DNA of 32,137 nt from an uncultured Xenococcaceae cyanobacterium (lineage in GTDB: Bacteria; Cyanobacteriota; Cyanobacteriia; Cyanobacteriales; Xenococcaceae). The stretch spans positions 1 through 32,137 of the forward strand of contig CALKUU010000100.1 of assembly GCA_937996665.1 (NCBI GenBank). Reading direction: 5' to 3'. Shown in pieces: positions 8,459-15,294 of the stretch; the stretch's first letter is position 1, and each line of letters opens with the position of its first letter. A program made the position numbers and the translations under genes. Below the pieces are notes generated by a model. The model ran no database searches and had not been told where the DNA came from. It saw only the letters and a program-made list of their open reading frames with translations.

Positions 8459-8489
8459 TAAAAAGACCTCTAGCGGATCGCCAGAGGTC
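8459..8489 (-). terminator. Intrinsic terminator/attenuator before rplJ
   Basis: A perfect 7-bp stem (GACCTCT with AGAGGTC, 8483-8489 and 8465-8471) is followed on the minus strand by TTTTTAT. It lies about 120 bases upstream of the rplJ start, so it would cut transcription entering rplJ-rplL unless read through. That fits an attenuator of the L10 leader. Confidence 0.8.
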
Positions 8490-8620
8490 ATGTCTAGATT
8501 GTTTCTTTCTCCCAGGCACAATGTATAGATCATGTACGTTGGGGTTATTAGAAACAAAAATTTTGCGACACTAGCCTCGGCAGGAAATTAAGCGGTATGC
8601 ACCTGCTGTCTCTGGTATTA
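8459..8620 (-). ncRNA. L10 leader with autoregulatory motif
   Basis: In the rplA-rplJ gap the minus-strand RNA contains GACAGCAGGTGC, then CTTAATTTCCTGCCGAGG (8577-8610). This is the kink-turn type site bound by the L10-L12 complex in known L10 leaders. It is followed by an intrinsic terminator (8459-8489), which suits control of rplJ-rplL by attenuation. The 5' boundary is approximate. Confidence 0.75.
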
Positions 8621-8702
8621 GTTGCTTAAACTCTAAAATATTTAGTTGTTAGTTACGGTCTCGTGAACAAGACCCATAAACAAAGACTTAGATAAAAAAC
8701 TT

Positions 8703-9422
8703 CTAAGCTTCTTCCTCTAATTGTAAGTCCTTAAGAGCAGAAATATCAACATTAATTGAAGGGCCCATCGAAGCACTAACATAGATGCTGCGCCAGAAAC
8801 GACCTTTTGCTCCCGCAGGACGGTTGCGTTCAATCGTATCTTGGACTGCTTTTAAGTTATCAAGTAAGTCTTCGGCACTAAAGGAAGCCTTTCCGAACAT
8901 AACGTGAACGATTCCCGCGCGATCAGCACGAAACTCAAGCTTACCAGCTTTAAATTCAGAAATCGCTTTAGGAAGATCAGCCGTAACTGTACCGCCTTTT
9001 GGTGAGGGCATAATCCCTTTAGGTCCCAAAACACGACCGAGACGAGCAACTTTAGGCATCATATCGGGAGTCGCAATCAGGATGTCAAAATCCATCATAC
9101 CTTTCTGAATTTCTTCGATTAGTTCTTCAGAACCAAAAATTTCAGCTCCAGCTTCTTCTGCTTCTTTAACCTTTTCACCGCGAGCAATTACAGCTACCCG
9201 CACAGTCTGACCAGTACCTTTAGGTAAACTAACTGTGGTACGAATTTGCTGATCAGTATATTTAGGATCGATTCCTAATCTGATGTGAACTTCTGCTGTT
9301 TCATCAAATTTGGCAGTAGCTGTTTCTTTAAGAAGCTTAAGAGCTTCAATTGGCTCATAAGCCTTTTCTGGATCTACCTTTTCGAGTAGACCTGTCATCC
9401 GACGAGATAATTTATTTGGCAT
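8703..9422 (-). CDS. rplA: 50S ribosomal protein L1
   Basis: L1 builds the mobile L1 stalk near the tRNA exit site and can repress its own mRNA. The protein has 239 residues, the normal length for cyanobacteria. Typical parts are the [20 protein letters not shown] start, the central [19 protein letters not shown] loop (about 131-149) and the end [23 protein letters not shown] precedes the ATG. It lies 75 bp downstream of rplK. Confidence 0.97.
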   Translation of the reverse strand: MPNKLSRRMTGLLEKVDPEKAYEPIEALKLLKETATAKFDETAEVHIRLGIDPKYTDQQIRTTVSLPKGTGQTVRVAVIARGEKVKEAEEAGAEIFGSEELIEEIQKGMMDFDILIATPDMMPKVARLGRVLGPKGIMPSPKGGTVTADLPKAISEFKAGKLEFRADRAGIVHVMFGKASFSAEDLLDNLKAVQDTIERNRPAGAKGRFWRSIYVSASMGPSINVDISALKDLQLEEEA

Positions 9423-9497
9423 GTTTCTCCTTGGGTAAATAACGAAGCGATCGCTTCTCCCCTAAATTTAATAAGATTATTTTGGATTATTCAGATG

Positions 9498-9923
9498 CTA
9501 ACCATCTACGGAAACGCCCATGTTCTTGGCAGTTCCTGCAATGATTTTCATAGCCGCTTCGATGTCATTAGCATTCAAATCAGGCATTTTAGTTTGCGCA
9601 ATCTCTTTAAGCTGGGCAGTAGTAATACTTCCCACATTTTGCTTATTAGGTTCACTAGCACCTTTTTCGATCTTGGCAGCCTTCTTAATCAAAACTGAAG
9701 CAGGAGGAGTTTTCAGGATAAAGGTAAAACTTCTATCCTCAAACACAGAGATTTCGACAGGAATAATTAGACCTGCCTTATCCGAAGTCTTGGCATTGTA
9801 TTCTTTACAAAATGCCATAATGTTTACCCCATGCTGACCCAAAGCAGGTCCAACAGGAGGAGCAGGGTTAGCCTTACCCGCAGGTAGGGCTAGTTTAATT
9901 AGTGCAACAACTTTTTTTGCCAT
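9498..9923 (-). CDS. rplK: 50S ribosomal protein L11
   Basis: L11 is part of the GTPase-associated centre of the large subunit. The protein has 141 residues: an N-terminal domain with [20 protein letters not shown] (proline-rich factor switch) and a C-terminal 23S rRNA-binding domain with [20 protein letters not shown]. Only three bases separate it from the nusG stop and no Shine-Dalgarno sequence is visible before the ATG. Its translation is probably coupled to nusG. Confidence 0.97.
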   Translation of the reverse strand: MAKKVVALIKLALPAGKANPAPPVGPALGQHGVNIMAFCKEYNAKTSDKAGLIIPVEISVFEDRSFTFILKTPPASVLIKKAAKIEKGASEPNKQNVGSITTAQLKEIAQTKMPDLNANDIEAAMKIIAGTAKNMGVSVDG

Positions 9924-9926
9924 TAG

Positions 9927-10541
9927 TTAATTTTGTTTTTCGACTTGATTGAATTCCAATTCTACTGGAGTATCACGTCCAAAGATAGATAACAAAGCTT
10001 TAAGCTTGCTTCTTTCAGGACTAACCTCGATAACCTCGCCATCAAAATCCTTGAATGGACCATTAAGAACAGAAATTTTGTCCCCAACCGCCATATCAAC
10101 TTCAACAACTGGTTCTTGTTCAGCAGCTTGCTTAAAGATCCGCTCAACCTCACTCATCGAAAGAGGTAATGGCGTAACATGACCTCTCCCTCTGCCGTAG
10201 CTGCGCTTTTGTTCTGCGCCCACAAAGTTAATAACATTGGGAGTATTCTTGACAGCTTGCCAAGCATCATCGTCCATAATCATCCGAACGAGAACATAGC
10301 CAGGAAAAACTTTTTCTTGACCATGTAGACGAGAGCCATCCTTGCGAATCGTAACCTTAGCCGCTTGTGGAATCTGAACCTGTAAAACTCGGTCAGTTAT
10401 CTCTAGAGTTTGAATTCTTTGCTCTAGATTTGCCTTAACCCTTTTTTCACAGCCAGAGGCCACCTGAACAGCGTACCAACGAGGTCTTCCCAAGGATTTG
10501 CCCGACTCATTACTTTCTGGTAAATCAGCGCTATTATTCAT
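9927..10541 (-). CDS. nusG: Transcription termination/antitermination protein NusG
   Basis: NusG binds RNA polymerase and links it to Rho or the ribosome. From the ATG at 10541 it has 204 residues: a hydrophilic start, the NGN domain (RPRWYAVQVASGCEKRVKANLEQ, then KVFPGYVLVRM) and a C-terminal KOW domain (VGDKISVLNGPFKDFDGEV). An upstream in-frame ATG at 10565 would add eight residues inside secE. I prefer 10541 because it overlaps the secE stop as TAATG and has AGGAA upstream, a normal coupled arrangement. Confidence 0.95.
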   Translation of the reverse strand: MNNSADLPESNESGKSLGRPRWYAVQVASGCEKRVKANLEQRIQTLEITDRVLQVQIPQAAKVTIRKDGSRLHGQEKVFPGYVLVRMIMDDDAWQAVKNTPNVINFVGAEQKRSYGRGRGHVTPLPLSMSEVERIFKQAAEQEPVVEVDMAVGDKISVLNGPFKDFDGEVIEVSPERSKLKALLSIFGRDTPVELEFNQVEKQN

Positions 10542-10783
10542 TAAAATACTTTTCCTGAACCCCAAGAGAAAAGATTATCTACTAAGTAAATTACCAAAGA
10601 GACCAAAACGACCATCGAAAGTACGGCAGCGGACTCACTAAGCAATTGTTGGCGAGAGGGCCATACTACCTTGTCTAACTCTTCTTTAGTTTCCCCGACA
10701 AAGTCCATAGGACCTTTGCCTTCTTGTACTTCTTTTGGGTCAGTAACTTCTTTTTTCTTTTTAACTGCTTCTTTTTTTGCCAA
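10541..10783 (-). CDS. secE: Preprotein translocase subunit SecE
   Basis: SecE is the small essential clamp of the SecYEG channel. The protein has 80 residues, a lysine-rich start (AKKEAVKKKKEV), the conserved amphipathic element ETKEELDKVVWPSRQQL and one membrane span (VLSMVVLVSLVIYLVDNLF, about 54-72). The start must be TTG (10781-10783): an in-frame stop lies five codons upstream and no ATG or GTG falls between them. AAGGGGG stands nine bases before it. It leads the secE-nusG-rplK-rplA series. Confidence 0.95.
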   Translation of the reverse strand: MAKKEAVKKKKEVTDPKEVQEGKGPMDFVGETKEELDKVVWPSRQQLLSESAAVLSMVVLVSLVIYLVDNLFSWGSGKVF

Positions 10784-11108
10784 GACGCTTTGCCCCCTTT
10801 AACTTAATACTTACTCTATATCTTAATCATAATAATTAAGCCAATCATTCAGATACGATAATTTCAGTAATTTGCAACAGCACCATCAAAACGAGAAATT
10901 CAAAAAATGAATTCGGAGCTTGATTACAAAACTTTTACTAATTTCTCGCACTAATGCATCTAGACATTAAATAACGTGGATGCAAACCTAAAGTCTAAGC
11001 TCTTAACAATTTTGAACCAAATCTCTAAGTCCAGTCTAAAAAGATAGCAAATTCTAAGAGCTAGAAAATACGAAACAGCTTAAACAGAAGCTTATACATT
11101 TAAGGGTA
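10784..11108 (-). other. secE-tRNA-Trp intergenic region with competing hairpins
   Basis: No gene is seen here. It holds a perfect 9-bp inverted repeat (CGAGAAATT at 10892-10900 with AATTTCTCG at 10940-10948), followed on the minus strand by TTTTG. It also holds a 6-bp hairpin (10897-10913) that overlaps one arm, so the two cannot form together. This could be a weak terminator or leader switch between the tRNA and secE. The promoter of the secE operon is probably here but is not identifiable by eye. Confidence 0.4.
10793..10799 (-). promoter_or_regulatory. Shine-Dalgarno site that fixes the secE TTG start
   Basis: AAGGGGG on the minus strand lies nine bases before the TTG at 10781-10783. The upstream frame closes at a TAA six codons before that TTG, and no ATG or GTG lies between, so this site supports TTG as the true start. 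Confidence 0.7.
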
Positions 11109-11181
11109 CGCGCCCTGAAGGACTTGAACCCTCGACATTCGGCTTTGGAGACCGACGTTCTACCAACTGAACTAAGGACGC
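11109..11181 (-). tRNA. trnW: tRNA-Trp (anticodon CCA)
   Basis: The cloverleaf is complete over 73 nt. The acceptor stem GCGTCCT pairs with AGGGCGC (one G-U). The D-arm contains AGTTCAGTTGGTAGAAC, the anticodon stem is TCGGT/GCCGA with loop CTCCAAA (anticodon CCA), and the T-arm contains GGGTTCAAGTCC. The discriminator base is G, as expected for tRNA-Trp, and the CCA end is not encoded. Its place just upstream of secE is typical of cyanobacteria. Confidence 0.97.
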
Positions 11182-11293
11182 ATTAAACAGCAACTCAAAC
11201 CCAATTGTTCGGATTTTTCCGCTTCTAATCTTACCCTATTTTACAAGGTTTTTGTAAATAGTTTAGAGTGACCATAAATTTACAGTCCAGACA

Positions 11294-11656
11294 TTATAGA
11301 GATCGATCAAAACGTTGCTTGATCCGAGTAGCTTTACCAACTCGATCGCGCAGGTAATAAAGTTTAGCTCGACGAACCTTCCCTCTGCGCTCAATTTTGA
11401 CATGAGCCACGATAGGAGAATGAATTAGAAAAACTCTTTCTACTCCTACCCCTTGGAAAATACGACGCACGGTGATGGTCTCGTTAATGCCGCCATTACG
11501 CATAGCGATTACGGTACCACGATAGGGCTGAACCCTTTCTTTTGTGCCTTCTTTGATCCTAACTCCCACTTCAACACTGTCACCAACATAGATTTGGGGC
11601 AGGTCTGATTTGAGGTGTTTAGCCTCAATCGAACGGATTATTGCTTCTGCATTCAT
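11294..11656 (-). CDS. rplS: 50S ribosomal protein L19
   Basis: L19 sits at the interface of the two ribosomal subunits. The protein has 120 residues with [39 protein letters not shown], the [15 protein letters not shown] element and a basic end ([20 protein letters not shown]). It lies upstream of tRNA-Trp on the same strand, separated by 112 bp. The Shine-Dalgarno sequence is weak. Confidence 0.97.
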   Translation of the reverse strand: MNAEAIIRSIEAKHLKSDLPQIYVGDSVEVGVRIKEGTKERVQPYRGTVIAMRNGGINETITVRRIFQGVGVERVFLIHSPIVAHVKIERRGKVRRAKLYYLRDRVGKATRIKQRFDRSL

Positions 11657-11764
11657 GACTTACTTAAAAACTCACGATTTATCATAATAACTTTTCTAGT
11701 GTAGGTTGCAAAGTCATTTTTCTCAACAGCAAAATTGATCGCTCCACTGAATTTGAGGATATGA

Positions 11765-12259
11765 CTAGTTAGAAGAGATAGAGTCCGAACCAGCTAGCTG
11801 CTCAGCACTTTGTTGCATCAATTTAATTTCAGCCTCAGTCCAAACATGGCTTTTCTGGCAGTGATGAGCGATTAAAAGCCCCCACAAACCTCTTTTAACT
11901 AGGATAGGGACAACTAAGTTGGCTTTCACTTTCAGATTGCGTAAAAAATCACGATGACAATCGGCGATCGCCGCATCTTCCAAATTGTTTACTAAGCCAA
12001 CCCGATTTGCTTCATACAGACCGGCATACTCTTGGTTAAAACTATCGTCAGAACCTTGAGAGCCAAAAATGGAATAAGCCTGATCACTCAAAGACTCAAA
12101 AGTAACTTGTCCTTCCCACTTAGCATAAAAATAATAAATAACCACGCGATCGCAACCTAATCGATTGAGTAAATGATCGGTTGTTTTTTGAACTAGAGAA
12201 TCTCGACTAAGATTTTGAGAAAGACGACTAAAAACTTCTTCTAGACCTTTGTCACCCAT
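11765..12259 (-). CDS. Single GAF-domain protein with phytochrome-type Cys-His
   Basis: The protein has 164 residues and is almost entirely one GAF domain. Residues 69-118 follow the pattern of cyanobacteriochrome and phytochrome GAF domains: SDDSFNQEYAGLYEANRV, then ADCHRDFLRNLKVKANLVVPI, then GLWGLLIAHHC (125-134). Cys101-His102 stand exactly where phytochromes attach bilin: CHxxxLxxxxVxA, the same spacing as Cys259-His260 in Cph1. The second cysteine of the DXCF class is a serine here. There is no kinase, EAL/GGDEF or other output domain. It may be a small photoreceptor or a non-binding relative, and would need a partner to signal. No Shine-Dalgarno sequence is evident before the ATG. Confidence 0.82.
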   Translation of the reverse strand: MGDKGLEEVFSRLSQNLSRDSLVQKTTDHLLNRLGCDRVVIYYFYAKWEGQVTFESLSDQAYSIFGSQGSDDSFNQEYAGLYEANRVGLVNNLEDAAIADCHRDFLRNLKVKANLVVPILVKRGLWGLLIAHHCQKSHVWTEAEIKLMQQSAEQLAGSDSISSN

Positions 12260-12552
12260 AGAGATAGAGGATATTACTTTTTCTAAAGGTGATTATAAGA
12301 AGAAATAAACTGTTGCCTTCAAAAAGAGAGTTTTAATTTAATTATTGTTGAAATAAGTGTACTTTTGCAGCCTGAACAAACAATTCTGCAACATTTTCAA
12401 CCGCATTCAATTTGAAGGGCGGCGAATAATTCTGCCTAAATATCGTTATGGTAGTTGCATAGATTGGAAGTTTGTTAATTTTAAAGCAATACTTTAAGGC
12501 AATATCCAAGATCACCAGACCCTAATCTCGGTTTATCAGCAAGACAACATTC

Positions 12553-13758
12553 ATGATTAATCGTCGTCATTTTTTGCTCACATCTCTTGCTACAGCCACT
12601 AGCTTTTTATCTGGTTGTAGTCGTTCGCAAGACTTTTTAAATGTCACTCTGCTCCAAGGATCGATCCCACCTCAACTGATCGGTGATTTTTATAAAAATG
12701 TTGCCAAGAAAAATCAAATCAGATTTAAACCAACAAAACAAATTCAGCAAATCTTCGAATTTATAACCGAATTACAGCAATCAGAAAAGAAGAAAACTTC
12801 TTCAATCCCGAGCTTAAAATCCTTGCTTAGTCTTGGTCAGCAACCAAATCAGCAAAATCAATTGGTAAGCCTTGGTGATGCTTGGCTACAAGAAGCGATC
12901 GCCAAAAACTTAATTCAACCTTTAGATCTTGATCGCCTTGAAAAGTGGCAGCAAATAGCACCTAGCTGGAAAAACTTAGTTAAAAGAGATTCTCAAGGCA
13001 ATCCTAGTTCTCAAGGTAAAATTTATGGAGCGCCTTATCGCTGGGGAGGTGTGGTAATTGCCTACCGTAAAGACAAACTAGATTGGACTCCTCAGAATTG
13101 GTCAGATTTGTGGAAAGAAGAATTACAGGGCAGAATTTCACTTTTAGATAATTATCGCGAAGTAATCGGTCTAACCCTCAAAAAACTTGGTTATTCCTAC
13201 AACACTAAAGATTTAAACCAAGTAAAAAATCTGCCTGAAGAACTTCAACAATTACACCAACAAGTAAAGTTCTATAGTTCAGATAAATATCTACAGCCTT
13301 TGTTATTAGGAGATACTTGGCTAGCTGTAGGCTGGTCTACGGATATTCTTTCCGTTACAGATCGCTATAAAGATATTGGGGTTATTGTTCCTAATTCGGG
13401 GACTTCTTTGTGGTCAGAATTATGGGTTCAACCAAATTCAAAAACACCTGCGCCCAATCAGGAAAATCTTGACTCTCTTGCCCAAACTTGGATTGATTAC
13501 TGTTGGGAAAGCACCTCAGTCAGACAGATTTTACTTTTTACCGATGGGATTTCGCCGACCATAACCGCTAGGGCAGAAGAATCTAGCCCTGGGGTCAAGT
13601 CTATTTCAGAAGATTTAGCGCAAGATCTGGAGAGCAAACCAGCTTTAAATTCTCTGCTTGCTGCTTTTCCTCAGAGTGAATTTCTTGAATTTTTGCCTCC
13701 CGAAGTTGATAAATCATATCTTGAACTTTGGCAAAAAATCCGCACGGTGAAGTCCTAG
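12553..13758 (+). CDS. Extracellular solute-binding lipoprotein, PotD-like
   Basis: This is a periplasmic binding protein of 401 residues. The N-terminus (MINRRHFLLTSLATATSFLS, then GC) combines a twin-arginine-like pair at residues 4-5 with a lipobox whose Cys22 would be lipidated. The body resembles family 1 binding proteins of the polyamine/iron type: LQGSIPPQLIGDFY, then GAPYRWGGVVIAYRKDKLDWTPQNWSDLW, then LGDTWLAVGWSTDIL. No ABC permease or ATPase gene is adjacent, so its transporter partner and substrate are unknown. It is a single gene upstream of tpiA. Confidence 0.8.
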   Translation: MINRRHFLLTSLATATSFLSGCSRSQDFLNVTLLQGSIPPQLIGDFYKNVAKKNQIRFKPTKQIQQIFEFITELQQSEKKKTSSIPSLKSLLSLGQQPNQQNQLVSLGDAWLQEAIAKNLIQPLDLDRLEKWQQIAPSWKNLVKRDSQGNPSSQGKIYGAPYRWGGVVIAYRKDKLDWTPQNWSDLWKEELQGRISLLDNYREVIGLTLKKLGYSYNTKDLNQVKNLPEELQQLHQQVKFYSSDKYLQPLLLGDTWLAVGWSTDILSVTDRYKDIGVIVPNSGTSLWSELWVQPNSKTPAPNQENLDSLAQTWIDYCWESTSVRQILLFTDGISPTITARAEESSPGVKSISEDLAQDLESKPALNSLLAAFPQSEFLEFLPPEVDKSYLELWQKIRTVKS

Positions 13759-13905
13759 AAAGTTAACAAGACAATGCTCAGCTTTTCGACTCAACTCCCG
13801 ATCAACAATCACTGAAAATCAACAACTTTGTCAGGTTGCTTTCCTTAATTTATCCTTAGGGCTTAAACTAAAACTTGCAATAGAAGTCGAATTTTAGAAA
13901 CAGTT

Positions 13906-14631
13906 GTGAGAAAAGTAATAATTGCAGGAAACTGGAAAATGCACAAAACTCAGGCAGAGTCCTTAGAGTTTTTGCAAAGCTTTAAATCAGAATTAGAAAA
14001 CACAGATGACCAAAGACAAGTGATCTTGTGTACTCCTTTTACCTCTTTGACCGTAATGTCCAAGAATCTTCATGGCGGCATAGTCAAATTGGGCGCCCAG
14101 AATATCCACTGGGAAGATCAAGGTGCATATACAGGTGAGATTGCTGGAGATATGCTCACCGAAATCGGTGTTGATTATGTAATTGTGGGACATAGCGAGC
14201 GTCGTCAGTATTTTGGAGAAACTGATAAAACAGTCAATCTCAGGTTAAGAGCTGCTCAAAAATACAAAATCACTCCCATTTTGTGTGTAGGGGAGACCAA
14301 GCAGCAAAGAGATGCTGGGGAAACCGAAGCAATTATTATCAATCAACTGAAAAATGGTCTAGTTGGTGTAGACCAAAGTAATTTGGTTGTTGCTTATGAG
14401 CCTATCTGGGCGATCGGCACTGGCGACACTTGCGAATCTGCTGAAGCAAATCGAGTTATCGGCGTTATTCGGCAACAATTGAGCAATCAAGATGTTTCGA
14501 TTCAATATGGAGGTTCGGTTAAGCCTGGCAACATCGATGAAATTATGGCTCAACCAGAAATAGATGGCGCTTTAGTGGGTGGAGCGAGTTTACAAGCAAA
14601 AGATTTTGCTCGTATTGTTAATTACCAATAA
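13906..14631 (+). CDS. tpiA: Triosephosphate isomerase
   Basis: This enzyme interconverts dihydroxyacetone phosphate and glyceraldehyde 3-phosphate in glycolysis and the Calvin cycle. The protein has 241 residues with all catalytic residues: Lys11 in GNWKMHKT, His96 in IVGHSERR and Glu165 in [11 protein letters not shown]. The phosphate-binding GGSVKPGN and GALVGGASL segments are also present. It starts at a GTG directly before the conserved RKVIIAGNW, with no clear Shine-Dalgarno sequence. It is a single gene. Confidence 0.97.
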   Translation: MRKVIIAGNWKMHKTQAESLEFLQSFKSELENTDDQRQVILCTPFTSLTVMSKNLHGGIVKLGAQNIHWEDQGAYTGEIAGDMLTEIGVDYVIVGHSERRQYFGETDKTVNLRLRAAQKYKITPILCVGETKQQRDAGETEAIIINQLKNGLVGVDQSNLVVAYEPIWAIGTGDTCESAEANRVIGVIRQQLSNQDVSIQYGGSVKPGNIDEIMAQPEIDGALVGGASLQAKDFARIVNYQ

Positions 14632-15294
14632 ATATTCAATCATTAATTAGTTAATTAATATTTTGATCACTACTTTATAAGAAATTATTAGATGTGCCCT
14701 TGGTACATTTTTTTTTGGCTATTTCTTTAGACCTAGTATGGAAGCAAACAAATTTTCAAACTAATGTTGCTGCCGATTAGGGAAAAGGGGTTGCACTTTC
14801 AAGTCAAAAAAAACACCTATTTAATGTGAGTTCGACAAAGCAAAAAATTTTGCAACTTACTAAATTTTAGGTATTTGAAAATTCTATTCTTTCGTCATTC
14901 CGAACTCACTTTATTTAAGCTAGTAATCTCTATTTATTTATAAACAAAAATTACTCTCAGAGAAATTACTGAAAACATAATCTTGGGACTAGATTCAGAG
15001 TATGATCACACCTATTTAAGATAGGTGTGAGAGATAATAATGGATTCTAACAAATAAGAATCTCAATAAGATAAAGCCTAATATCTATTTCAAAATCAAT
15101 TGTCTTTAATCGAATTACTTTCTTTATCATCTATTGATAATGACTTTATCAATAGCAGGCATAATCTTCATGGACAATTGTTTTCTAAAATCACTTTTTT
15201 TATCCTGGCTTAACTAAAAAAATAATTACGTAAGCGATAATTCAGCTATCAATAAAAAATATTTTTAATAATTATTAAAGGCTAAGTAGATATT
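14632..15294 (+). other. Long AT-rich intergenic region with inverted repeats
   Basis: No coding frame is convincing between tpiA and the repeat protein. It holds a perfect 10-bp inverted repeat with a 5-nt loop (15006-15015 with 15021-15030) and a 9-bp one with a long spacer (14826-14834 with 14901-14909). Neither is followed by a U-run. They may be operators or structured leader parts of the downstream gene. Confidence 0.5.
15006..15030. repeat. Perfect 10-bp inverted repeat, 5-nt loop
   Basis: TCACACCTAT at 15006-15015 is mirrored by ATAGGTGTGA at 15021-15030. It lies 265 bp upstream of the repeat-protein start. Without a T-run it is more like an operator or an RNA hairpin than a terminator. 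The half-site ACACCTATTTA also appears at about 14813-14823. Confidence 0.6.

Noticed and set aside
9520-9837. 105-codon plus-strand frame opposite rplK
   Set aside because: The minus strand encodes complete L11; the opposite frame has no family resemblance.
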